A DNA stretch of 64,000 bases, taken from Ureaplasma canigenitalium ATCC 51252 (GTDB lineage Bacteria; Bacillota_I; Bacilli_A; Mycoplasmatales; Mycoplasmoidaceae). The stretch covers positions 186,001-250,000 of the forward strand of contig NZ_JONZ01000004.1 in assembly GCF_000712165.1 (NCBI RefSeq). Direction: 5' to 3'. The notes beneath the pieces are model-generated. The model was not told where the DNA came from, made no database searches, and saw nothing but the letters and a program-made list of their open reading frames with translations. Position 1 is the stretch's first letter, and every line of letters starts with the position of its first letter. A program made the position numbers and the translations under genes. Positions 21,389 to 32,504 of this stretch are shown in pieces.

Positions 21389-21445
21389 ACTAACCTCCTT
21401 TACCTTACTTATTTATTCGCAGAAAAATTTCTTTTTTAGAAAAAT

Positions 21446-21475
21446 TTGTCAACAATATTATTTAATGTTTATAAT
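21446..21475 (+). promoter_or_regulatory. Promoter of secDF
   Basis: -35 TTGTCA (21446-21451) and perfect -10 TATAAT (21470-21475) with an 18-base spacer, 25 bases before the secDF ATG. The -35 lies in the palindrome TTGTCAACAA, whose other strand reads TTGACA and could serve the divergent ybeY operon, although no good -10 is visible on that side. Confidence 0.65.
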
Positions 21476-21499
21476 TTATAGTTATTATTAGTATTAAGT

Positions 21500-24400
21500 A
21501 TGAATGAATCAAAGCAGTTTAAAAATCCATTCAAAAAGAAGAAAAGCATAGCAGCAGCTGGTCTATGCTTCTTTTCGTTGGCTGCAGCGGGTATTATTGC
21601 GGGAACGACTGCTTATACCATTACAAAAGGTAAACCTGGAGCAAATTTCAACGGAACTATTGAGACCACAACTTATGTTAGTCTTGATTCATTTAAAACA
21701 AATACCGAAAACCTAGCTGTTTTAAAGGAAATATCTGATAAGAATATTCGTAACTACGAACAAATTGGCTTTCAGGAAATTAAAGCAAGTTACGGAGTTA
21801 GAACTGATTCTAAAAAGAAGACTGGTTCGGAAACGATTGGTTATATTACATATAATTTTGTGCCGAATAGTAATAACCTTTCCATTCTTAGTTTAATTGA
21901 TGGAGAAAATACAGATGAACGAGTGCGAGCGAAATTGCAGTTACTATCTGTGTTCGCTAACTCCAACCGTGTTGAAATTCAAAACATTAATCAACTGTTA
22001 GTTAAGTCAGAGAAGAAGTCTGAACTTTTCAAGGATAACCGCTTCCAGACTGAAAATAAATTATTGGTAAACGGTAATGTTGAGAAAAATAATGTGCATT
22101 CCGTTACTATAAATGCGGACAATCGACGGAATCAAAGAACACAAGATCAACTATCTATTGATTTAAAACAATTCAATGGCGACCTACCGTTAAACTTGAG
22201 GGATTTTGACCAAGAATTCAGAATTAATCTTGGATATAATCCAACCGAGGAACGAACATACGAGGATGTAGTACGTGATTTTAACGGACGTCCCGAGTCA
22301 AAAAAAGTTGATCCTAAACAAAGTTATTTAATTTGGTTTAACCGTGATGCACTTGTTAACAAACTAAATTTATTAACCTTACTTGCTTTTGGTTTTGACC
22401 AAAAAAACATTTCTGTTGATGAATACAATTATTTAACTCTTGTTTATAACGGTCTTAACCAAGATAGTGAAGAACGTGCTTATATTGACTGAATAAAGAG
22501 CAATCTTTCGACTTTTAAATATGAAGATTTTTATATTAGTAGCACCGATTTAAACTATAATTTTGATCCAAAAAAAGATAAACTACTTAAGGTTATTAGT
22601 CAGTTTTATAAAACCGATAAGCATAAAGTTCGTGACACGAGCAATCCGCAAGGTCAAAATAAAGTCTTTAAAGATTATGAAATGTTTTATTCATGATACA
22701 TTAAGGACTTATCCTTAATTAATCAATATGTAAGAGCAATTGATTATCAAACATTCTTTAGTTATTTTCCTAAAAAAGATAAAGAAAACAAGGATTATTT
22801 TGCTGATCACTTGGAATTAAAACCAGATAATCTTCCAACTAGTGCTGTTGATAGTTTGCGATTACTCGCTGGTAGTGCTTTTGATTTTATGTTAATCAAT
22901 CCACATTTTGATGTGGTTAACAAAAACTACGCTCACTATTTTAAATCTGTACTTGATTCAACAAGAGGAATTAAGAGCACTTTTAATAATGGTGCTATTT
23001 CAACAACTCCACTTAAAACTTATGAAATAGTTTTAATCGGTCTTGCTGTGATGATTTTGATTGTTGGAATTGTTGTTTCTATTTTATATAAAACAGGCGG
23101 AGCAATCTTCTTCCTTCTCTCATCAACATCGTTCACATCGCATCTTGCAATTATTACTTCAAGTGGTTTTGGATTTAGTCCACAATCATATGCTTCAATT
23201 ATTGCTTCTCTTTTTGTTGGGCTTTTCCTTTTCGTTAACTTTAACAATACTTTTAAAGGCTATATTAGAGATAACTATAGTTTTAAGAATGCGATTGAGA
23301 AAGCAATCCTTAAGTCGTTGTTTAACTTTACAATGATGTATCTCCTTCTCCTTTTTGCTTCCCTTGTCTTTATGTATTTTGGTCAGTATTACCATAGTAC
23401 ATTTGGATACAACTTTATTTTTGGGGTCTTTACAAACATCATTTTCTGTTTTCTCGCTTTTTTACTTCTTAGTTACACCGTTGGTTATGTTTTGAGTAAT
23501 AAGCCTAAACATTATGTATCAGGTATTTACTTAATGAAGGTGAATGCGATTAATAACAATGCATTTGATTTCCAACCTAATTTTGATGAGGCACTTGGTA
23601 CATCTAATTCTGCTTATTTATTAAGAGTTCTTAAACACAAAAAAGCATTAGCAGCGACTATGATAGTCATTTTATTTATTGCTATTGCCGGGATTTTACT
23701 ACTATCTTTTTTAAGACCTGACAGTAGTTATTTATTTGGTTCGTTGTTTAAAGGACAAATTGAATTCGATGTTTCAAAAAACGAACTTAAGCCTTTCAAG
23801 AGCATTAAGTCAATCATTTATAATGAACCGGTGACAGAGATTTATTTTGATCCAAACAAGACAAGTTTTAATGATGATCTTAACCAACTCGCTTTGCTAT
23901 ACCGTGACGGTTTTGTAGTTTTAAACTCTAATCCAAACGGTGGAACTTCTATCTTCTATAATGCTCTTGCGATTTATAGCATTATTTTTGCTGTAAACAT
24001 TATTTGATCATTTATTTGGTTCCGTAATTTCTATAGTTTAATTGCGAATATCGTTCTGCTTTTCAGTTTTTTTCTTAGTTTAGGTTACCCAATGCTCTTT
24101 AGAATTGATGTTAATGAGTATTCACCGATTGCACTTAATGTTATGAGTGTAGTTCTACTTGTTTATGTCAATATTTCATCTCTTAGTTTTAATCAAAAGA
24201 TGATGAAGGTAAATAGTGGTATTGAACACGAGACAACTGCTAGTAAATCATTAATTGAACATTTGTTTAATTACAATGTTATTTATATCCTTTATGTATT
24301 TACTCTCCTTTTTGGAATGATTTTCCTTCCGCTTGAACTTGTTTCTTTTAACGGTCTTATTGTTGTTGGTTTCCTTTTTAGTTATTTACCGTCAATTTTA

Positions 24401-24541
24401 TTAATCTATCTTCTTTCAAAAACTAAGTTTACTAGAGTCCATAAAGAAAATAAGGTAAAATTAAAATTATTGAATAACAAGTATTTATTTAGTTATGATA
24501 AATATGATGAACAACCAATTGTAAAAATCAATAAATTTTAG
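21500..24541 (+). CDS. secDF: Fused protein-export membrane protein SecDF
   Basis: Encodes 1013 residues. SecDF helps SecYEG export proteins, using an ion gradient. The N-terminal anchor helix lies at residues about 15-40. The large external domain follows to about 500. Then comes a SecD-like six-helix block (YEIVLIGLAVMILIVGIVVS to FTNIIFCFLAFLLLSYTVG). A second anchor (ATMIVILFIAIAGILLLSF, about 720) opens the SecF half, which ends with another helix block. Canonical D/R residues of the SecD core are poorly conserved, so this is a diverged member; the duplicated layout and the adjacent apt, as in other Firmicutes and mycoplasmas, support the call. The start has no obvious ribosome site (the mRNA may be near-leaderless). 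Many UGA-Trp codons occur. Confidence 0.82.
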
Positions 24542-24554
24542 GAGTTAGAAAGTT

Positions 24555-25079
24555 ATGAAGATAGACAAAGACTATTTAAAGTCGAAAATTAAGGATGTTC
24601 CTGACTACCCTTCTCCCGGAATTATTTTTAAAGATATTACTCCCCTTTTCCTTGAACCAGAAATTATTAATTTCGTTATCGATGAGTTTGCTAAACATGT
24701 TGCGTCACTTGATGTAGATGCTATTGTGGGTGTTGAATCAAGAGGATATTTATTTGGTTTACCACTTGCTCTTAAAATTAATAAACCTTTTGTGATGGCT
24801 AGAAAACCAAATAAACTTCCTCGTGAAGTTTATAGTGCTGATTATAGTCTAGAATACGGAAAATCAACAATGCAGATGCATAAGGATGCACTTGAAAAAG
24901 GAATGAAAGTTTTAATTGTTGATGATCTCCTTGCGACAGGTGGTACTGTTGGTGCTGTCGAGGATCTTGTTCGTCAAGCAGGCGGGATAGTTGTTGGTAG
25001 TTTATTCCTAATTAAATTAAACTTCCTTGAAGGAGATAAAAAATTAAGTGGTAATATTTATAGTTTAATTAACTACTAG
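24555..25079 (+). CDS. apt: Adenine phosphoribosyltransferase
   Basis: Encodes 174 residues, normal length. It converts adenine plus PRPP to AMP in purine salvage, which mollicutes depend on. The start YPSPGIIFKDITPLF and GVESRGYLFG are typical of Apt, and the PRPP-binding loop VLIVDDLLATGGT is perfect. The ATG follows AGGAG (24540-24544) and the gene is 13 bases after secDF, so the two form an operon ending at the hairpin 25104-25131. Confidence 0.97.
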   Translation: MKIDKDYLKSKIKDVPDYPSPGIIFKDITPLFLEPEIINFVIDEFAKHVASLDVDAIVGVESRGYLFGLPLALKINKPFVMARKPNKLPREVYSADYSLEYGKSTMQMHKDALEKGMKVLIVDDLLATGGTVGAVEDLVRQAGGIVVGSLFLIKLNFLEGDKKLSGNIYSLINY

Positions 25080-25103
25080 TTACATTCTCTATTACTCTAA
25101 TTT

Positions 25104-25131
25104 AAGGTAGCACGAGCTACCTTTTCTTTTT
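25104..25131 (+). terminator. Terminator of secDF-apt
   Basis: AAGGTAGC / GCTACCTT stem (8 bp) with ACGA loop, then a T-rich run. Confidence 0.85.
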
Positions 25132-25153
25132 AAATAAAAAATAGCACTCTATA

Positions 25154-27029
<1,876 letters not shown>

Positions 27030-27050
27030 CGATTATTCACTTTTATGAGA

Positions 27051-27076
27051 AAAGATGCACAAGCATCTTTTTTTGT
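27051..27076 (+). terminator. Terminator of dnaK
   Basis: AAAGATGC / GCATCTTT stem with ACAA loop followed by a T run. Confidence 0.85.
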
Positions 27077-27204
27077 CTGTTTGTTTAAATGTTCCCCTTT
27101 TAGCCTTTTATGTTATATTAAAAAGATACTATGTTAAAAAATAGGTAAAAATTCTACTTTTTATTAATAAAAAAGTTAATAACCATTTTATTTTTCATCA
27201 CCTT

Positions 27205-27224
27205 AAAAAAAAAAAAAATATAAT
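27205..27224 (+). promoter_or_regulatory. Poly(A)14 tract abutting a -10 box
   Basis: Fourteen consecutive A (27205-27218) directly followed by TATAAT (27219-27224), 21 bases before the next start codon. The tract fills most of the promoter spacer, the arrangement known to drive slipped-strand ON/OFF switching of vlp genes in Mycoplasma hyorhinis. No clear -35 hexamer is seen. Confidence 0.55.
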
Positions 27225-27245
27225 AGCAAAGAGTGAGAAACTGAC

Positions 27246-28367
27246 ATGCACAAATCAATATACGAAAACCTCGAGTCTATAACTAAAGATGATCATATAA
27301 AAATCAAAGTTGAGAACTTAGATCGCAATTTTTTTCTTGATGACGAAAGCGTTGGGCATAGTCATAAGTCATTTGGAGTTGCTTGAACACCAGTTGAAGG
27401 AGCAAAGAGTTATGCTCTTTGTTTTACTGATTACGAGGCAAGCGGGGTGATGGGGGTACCATTTGTTCATTGGTATTGTCTTAACATCAAGCAACCCTTT
27501 TTAAAATTTGATTCATCAAATAACACACCTGGTTTAATTGAAGGGGAAAATACAGCTAGTTGTCATTTTACCCATCCCATTGTTAACCTAAGTAATAATC
27601 TTCGCTATGGTAAGGGATATTTTGCTCCTTGTCCACCGAATAAAACACATAAATACGAAATTAAAATTTATGCTTTAATGAATGAACTTGAAGGTTACGA
27701 CCAAGATCAAAAACTTTACCTAACAGAGTTTGAAAAAATCATTGATCAGTTAGGTGTCATTACTGATGGTGTTTTATATGTTAACTGTCCTAGATTAACT
27801 TTTAATGAAAATCGTTTAATGCAGAAACATAATACAATGCACACAGAACCGTTAATAATGAAAAAAACATGTGGTACATACTACATGATTGAAGACTTGT
27901 TAATTACCGATCTTAAACTAAATTACTATGATGAAATTGACCTTAACTATCTAAAGATACATAAGAATTGTCATTTCAAAGTAGTTGATAATAACCGTCG
28001 TGCAAAAGCTTATGCCATTTTAATTACAAGCAACCACCTTTATGAAAAATACGGTGCTCCCTTCATTCACTATGCCCGAATCTTTAATAAAAAGGATTAT
28101 TCAAAAAATATCCCCTTTTTAAATACATATGGTCTCCGACCTGATCTAACTCATTTTCAACAAGATTACTATCGTCACCTTATTTATGAGTTTTGTATTT
28201 TAGCAGATCCTTTGTATAACGAAAAGAACACTTATACCATTAATGTTTATGCGATTGACCGGGATGTTACTGAAATAAGAGAAACAAAAGATAAGAGTCC
28301 ATCCGGGATGTTCGACATTATTTCAGGGCATGTTATTGGTTTTATTAGTAAGCGTGTAAAACTATAA
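27246..28367 (+). CDS. Tandem PEBP-fold (YbhB/YbcL, Raf-kinase-inhibitor-like) protein
   Basis: Encodes 373 residues without a signal peptide. Two phosphatidylethanolamine-binding-protein-like halves can be seen. In the first (residues about 40-75), SFGVAWTPVEGAKSYALC, then D and VPFVHWYCLNI, match the S-P-x-x-W, D-P-D and H-W blocks of the fold. In the second (about 240-275), AKAYAILITS and APFIHYARIF repeat this more weakly. Bacterial PEBPs have no settled biochemical role; small-molecule or phospholipid head-group binding is possible. The gene stands alone between two terminators, and its promoter carries a homopolymer tract. Start ATG 27246 has only a weak ribosome site. One UGA-Trp sits in the conserved W position at about 27384. 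Confidence 0.65.
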
Positions 28368-28370
28368 CTT

Positions 28371-28399
28371 AAAAAAACTTGTGACAGACAAGTTTTTTT
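28371..28399. terminator. Terminator after the PEBP-like gene
   Basis: Perfect 12-bp stem AAAAAAACTTGT / ACAAGTTTTTTT with GACAG loop, symmetrical and active on either strand. Confidence 0.85.
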
Positions 28400-28433
28400 A
28401 ATGTTTAATTTATACTATTAATAAGGTAAGAAT

Positions 28434-29021
28434 ATGCACCATCGTAAACAATTGTTTAGTAATTATTACCAGTCAATTAAAGGACTCGATTTTTATTATC
28501 AAAGAAACAAGTTTTATATTGCACAATATAATGAACTTTTTAAAAAAATCAAACCTATCCTTTATCTTGATCACGATTTAATTAACGAAGCTATTCATAT
28601 TGAAGATTCCTACATTAATTATGTTTGACCTGAGAATCTAGTAATTCTTGATTTAATGAATAAAATTAGTAACTATAAGGTTACTGAACTTGAAACGATG
28701 GTTGATGCTTTTAATGATATCGAGAAAAACGAAGAGTTAAAAGATCATGAACTATATTCGGTCATTGAAAACGAAGTTGATGTGGTTAAAAAAGGAATTG
28801 AAGTTTACCGGAAAAAACCAACTAATTTAATTTTGTTTGATGATTATCAAATTAAACAAGAAATTACATACGATAAGGAAAAAACAAGTATTACAATGAA
28901 GGCGATTCAAGTAAAAGAGAAGATCAATAAAAAAGGATTTTATGCCATTCTTTCTTTTATCTTCCTTACCTTTGGAATTGGTATTATTGTACTTGGTCTT
29001 TTTATTGGTGGGGTAATTTAA
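28434..29021 (+). CDS. Hypothetical tail-anchored membrane protein
   Basis: Encodes 195 residues; not recognised. The first 160 residues are charged and helical. A single membrane helix, about residues 170-192 (AILSFIFLTFGIGIIVLGLFIG), ends the chain, so the bulk is likely cytoplasmic and attached to the membrane by its tail. A UGA-Trp at about 28626 joins the two parts. Its stop TAA overlaps the cmk start by one base, so it is probably translated together with cmk and plsC. Confidence 0.7.
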
Positions 29022-29707
29022 TGAATAAGAAAGTGAATTATAGTATAGCAATTGACGGACCTTCTGGTTCTGGTAAGAGTAGTGTCGCAAAATGACTAGC
29101 TAATAAACTGCATTTAACCTATATTAACACTGGACTTGTTTATCGAACGATAGCCTATTTGATTAATAAAGCTAACTTACCGCTAACAATTAATGATAGT
29201 CATTTTACCGTTCTTGACCAATATCAATTAAACTTTAATGGTGATAAGGTGGTGGTCGATGGAGAAGAAATTTCTTCTTTACTCGCATCCCAAAAGGTTG
29301 CTAACCAGGCAAGTACTTTAAGTATGAACCAAAGGATTCGAGATTATGCGAATAACATTATTAAAAAACTAGCATCACAGGTTGATGTCATAATGGATGG
29401 TCGTGACATTGGTACCGTTGTACTCCCTGATGCTTTTCTTAAAATTTATTTAACATCTACTCTTAAGGAGAGAGCAACCCGTCGGTTTCTTCAAAACCAA
29501 AGTCTTGGAATGAAGGATAAAACTTATGAAGAAATTTTTGATGAACTCCTTTACCGGGACACTCAGGACATGACTCGTGCTATCGCACCGCTAAAAAAAG
29601 CAACTGATGCTTATGAAATTATGAATGATGGAATGAACATTGAAGAGACTGCTCTTTACATTCTAGGTATATACAACGATAAATTAAAAAACAAAGAAAA
29701 AAGATAG
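29021..29707 (+). CDS. cmk: Cytidylate kinase
   Basis: Encodes 228 residues, standard length. It phosphorylates CMP and dCMP with ATP. The P-loop GPSGSGKSS is at residues about 12-20, followed by the typical YINTGLVYRTIAY stretch and DGRDIGTVVLPDA, which binds the nucleotide. The true N-terminus is the ATG at 29021; the UGA at about 29094 is Trp. The start overlaps the preceding stop by one base. plsC follows after 9 bases. Confidence 0.96.
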
Positions 29708-29716
29708 GAAAAGATT

Positions 29717-30532
29717 ATGAATTTTTTAAAAGGATTATTATGGATATTAGCATTACCATTCGTTGTATTTTATATTCTCTTTATGATGCTAACAGCTAAA
29801 TTAATGGCGAATAGTTATAAAAAAGATCCTGAAAGTATTCCGTTAAAAGATCGTTATAAAAAAGTTAACACCATCTTATCTGCAATCTTTTACTTAATAG
29901 CAATTAAGCCTAAAATTGAGAATCGGGAAATGTTATTCGATAAGACAATGCTTTATGTTGGAAACCACAAATCAAACATTGATCCACTTGTGATTTTTAG
30001 CATTCTTTACAAGGCAGGAATTAATGTTACTTTTGTCGCAAAAAAAGAATTGGAGAAAAGTTTTTTCAGTCCCCTTTTTGACCTTATTGACACTATTTAT
30101 ATTGACCGAAACAACCTTCGTCAAGTTGCGAAAACAATTGAACTTCAAAAAAATATGGTAAAAGAAACAGGACGTGGTCTTGTCATCTTCCCCGAAGGTA
30201 CAAGAATGATTGAAGAAGACTTTGGTGACTTTAAGCCAGGTGCTCTTACCTCGGCTTATGAGACAAAAGCTAGCATCCAACCCTTTGCCATTGCTAATGA
30301 CATCGGTTGTCTTGAATTAAAAGATAAGAAAAATAATAAGCTTCCGCACCGTAATCTCCTTGTACCACGTGAAGTCATTGTATCTTTTTTAAACCCAATT
30401 AATAGTTTTGATTATATGAATATTAATAAAGAGATTACGATGAAGAAAATTAGGGGTTTAATTTTGAATGAATACCTGCGATTAAAAAAGGTTTATAAGT
30501 TAAAATCATATGATCAATTTGCCAACAAATAA
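29717..30532 (+). CDS. plsC: 1-acyl-sn-glycerol-3-phosphate acyltransferase
   Basis: Encodes 271 residues. It adds the second acyl chain to lysophosphatidic acid, making phosphatidic acid at the inner face of the membrane. An N-terminal membrane helix (residues about 5-28) is followed by the catalytic NHKSNID motif (N-H-x4-D, about 78-84) and the substrate-binding FPEGTR motif (about 156-161). The cmk-plsC order is common in Firmicutes. It overlaps scpA by 23 bases. Confidence 0.93.
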   Translation: MNFLKGLLWILALPFVVFYILFMMLTAKLMANSYKKDPESIPLKDRYKKVNTILSAIFYLIAIKPKIENREMLFDKTMLYVGNHKSNIDPLVIFSILYKAGINVTFVAKKELEKSFFSPLFDLIDTIYIDRNNLRQVAKTIELQKNMVKETGRGLVIFPEGTRMIEEDFGDFKPGALTSAYETKASIQPFAIANDIGCLELKDKKNNKLPHRNLLVPREVIVSFLNPINSFDYMNINKEITMKKIRGLILNEYLRLKKVYKLKSYDQFANK

Positions 30533-31340
30533 TACTTTTCAACTAAAAATTGATGTTTATGATGGTCCACTTGATGTACTTGTTGAGTTAATTAGAAAAG
30601 GTAGAATGGATCTTAATGATATCAATATTATTGAATTAACTAACCAATATGTTGCTTTTGTAAAAGCGAATGAGCATCGTCTTCCACTTGATAATTTATC
30701 TCAATATCTTAATTATATGAGTAAGTTAATATCACTAAAAACGGCTCTCCTTCTTCCGTCACTTGATGGGAAAATTCCGCTTAATATTGAACAAGAGCGT
30801 GATGATCTTTTCCAACGAATTATTGAGTATAACAATATTAAAGAAGCTGCTCTCTACTTAACTTCACGAAAGGATTTCCGGGAACTTCTTTATGATTTAC
30901 CAAAGCAAGATTATGATGAATACCGGTCAACGGAAATTATTTACAAAGAGCTTCCAAAGAACCTTGATGTAAACATCCTAAGGGAAGTTATGGAAAAACT
31001 GCTTCTTTCGTATAATGAAATTATTAAACCAGTTGATTTCGTTAATACTGATTACGATATTAAAACAGTTATGAATAATATCCTTGTTTTTCTTGAAGGT
31101 TCAGTAAATAATCAAGCTAACTTAACTTCTTATTTAATGCATATAGGTCATCAATACTGGAATAAAAAATATTTTAGTGTAATCTTTTTTACTATCCTAT
31201 GTCTTATTCATACCCAAATGATTAGTATTGAATTGATTGATGAACTTGATTATCTTTTAATATTAAATAAGGATAAAAGTTTAAGCTTAGAAAAGGTCGA
31301 TGATCTAATTAATAATGTAGCTGGTAAGGATGGTGAATAA
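30510..31340 (+). CDS. scpA: Segregation and condensation protein ScpA
   Basis: Encodes 276 residues. ScpA is the kleisin that bridges the SMC ATPase heads in chromosome condensation. The N-terminus (FQLKIDVYDGPLDVLVELIRKGRMDL) is the highly conserved ScpA opening. The SMC-binding N-terminal helices and the C-terminal winged-helix region are present but diverged. The gene overlaps plsC by 23 bases and is followed directly by scpB, the normal pairing. Confidence 0.95.
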   Translation: MINLPTNNTFQLKIDVYDGPLDVLVELIRKGRMDLNDINIIELTNQYVAFVKANEHRLPLDNLSQYLNYMSKLISLKTALLLPSLDGKIPLNIEQERDDLFQRIIEYNNIKEAALYLTSRKDFRELLYDLPKQDYDEYRSTEIIYKELPKNLDVNILREVMEKLLLSYNEIIKPVDFVNTDYDIKTVMNNILVFLEGSVNNQANLTSYLMHIGHQYWNKKYFSVIFFTILCLIHTQMISIELIDELDYLLILNKDKSLSLEKVDDLINNVAGKDGE

Positions 31341-31341
31341 T

Positions 31342-32433
31342 ATGAGTAAGGATTACAAAAAAAAGGATGATGATTTAATTACTTATACCCTTTACAAAAA
31401 TAAAAAAAACCAAAAACAAGAAGACGATTTAGATTTTGCTTTGAACGACTTTATTTCTTCAAAGGACGACACTATTGAATTAACTAAAAACGAGGATAAC
31501 GAAGATTCGATTTATCTTACTGATAAAGAAAAAATAAACATAAATCAAGAAGTGAAAGCAGATTCGAATCAACATAAAATCAAGACTGGGAGCGACTTTC
31601 TTAATCTAGTTAGCCAAAAAAATCATCAATTAAAAAATAAAACAACCCTGAAGAACAATATTCCTTCAAAACCCTTATTATTCAACAAAAAAGAACTTAA
31701 GTCGAAACTAAAAATCAGTGAAGAAGGAACTAATAAAGAAACCTTTGATGATTATTTTGATGACAATGAAAATCAAAATATTGATTCAAATCAAAAACAA
31801 ATTCCTGTTCTAAAAAAAGAAGTTCATCAAAAAGTAAAACAATTTAAAAACGATTTTTCATATACAAACTTAACCGAAGAACAAAAATATAGTAAACGTC
31901 ACGAGATCGAATCGCTTCTTTTTGTTGCTGGTGAGGAAGGAATCACCTTCTATGATTTAAAAAGAGCAACTGAACTTGACGGAGACAACCTAAACCTTTG
32001 TTTAAATGATTTAAAGTCTTTTTATAGTAAAGAGCAAAAAGGTCTTGTGCTTGTCCGTTTTGGTGACCGTTTTAAAATTGTGACTAACCCAAATAGTCGA
32101 TCCGTTATTTCTAAATTTGTGAATGATAAGCCACAAAATCCTTTAAGTCAAAGGAACCTTGAAACCCTTACCATTATTGCTTATCACCAACCTTGTACAA
32201 GAAGTATGATTGAACGAATTCGCGATAAAGATCCGACGAGTGCCATTCATGCACTAATTAATCTTGGTCTTGTTGCTGATGCAGGTAGAATGAAAGCACC
32301 AGGTAATCCACTTCAGTATGTTGTAACACAAAAATTCTTTGATCTTTTTGGGATAAGATCACTCAGCGAACTTCCAAAACTAGATAAAAAGAAAGCACCA
32401 TTTAATCCTTATTTAAACGATGATAGTGAATAA
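31342..32433 (+). CDS. scpB: Segregation and condensation protein ScpB with long N-terminal extension
   Basis: Encodes 363 residues, while ScpB is usually about 180-220. The first ~180 residues are a charged Lys/Asp/Asn-rich, probably disordered extension. The ScpB winged-helix pair begins at about residue 185 (HEIESLLFVAGEEGITFYDL) and includes the hallmark TLTIIAYHQPCTRSMIERIR. It dimerises and binds ScpA in the condensin complex. ATG 31342 was preferred to the in-frame ATG 31330 because only the former has room for a ribosome site (GGATGGTG); both are possible and differ by four residues. Confidence 0.93.
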   Translation: MSKDYKKKDDDLITYTLYKNKKNQKQEDDLDFALNDFISSKDDTIELTKNEDNEDSIYLTDKEKININQEVKADSNQHKIKTGSDFLNLVSQKNHQLKNKTTLKNNIPSKPLLFNKKELKSKLKISEEGTNKETFDDYFDDNENQNIDSNQKQIPVLKKEVHQKVKQFKNDFSYTNLTEEQKYSKRHEIESLLFVAGEEGITFYDLKRATELDGDNLNLCLNDLKSFYSKEQKGLVLVRFGDRFKIVTNPNSRSVISKFVNDKPQNPLSQRNLETLTIIAYHQPCTRSMIERIRDKDPTSAIHALINLGLVADAGRMKAPGNPLQYVVTQKFFDLFGIRSLSELPKLDKKKAPFNPYLNDDSE

Positions 32434-32439
32434 TAATAA

Positions 32440-32466
32440 ATAGCAAAATTAATATGGATTTGCTAA
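32440..32466 (+). promoter_or_regulatory. Degenerate CIRCE-like element at the tig promoter
   Basis: ATAGCAAAA, 9-base spacer, ATTTGCTAA: exact 27-bp CIRCE geometry, with the outer six bases of each half close to consensus and TAGCAAA/TTTGCTA perfectly inverted. It overlaps an extended -10 (TGC TAAAAT, 32461-32469). Weaker than the dnaK and lon sites; HrcA binding is inferred. Confidence 0.5.
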
Positions 32467-32504
32467 AATAAATTAATTTTGTTTAATCAAAAACGGAGAT
32501 AGAA

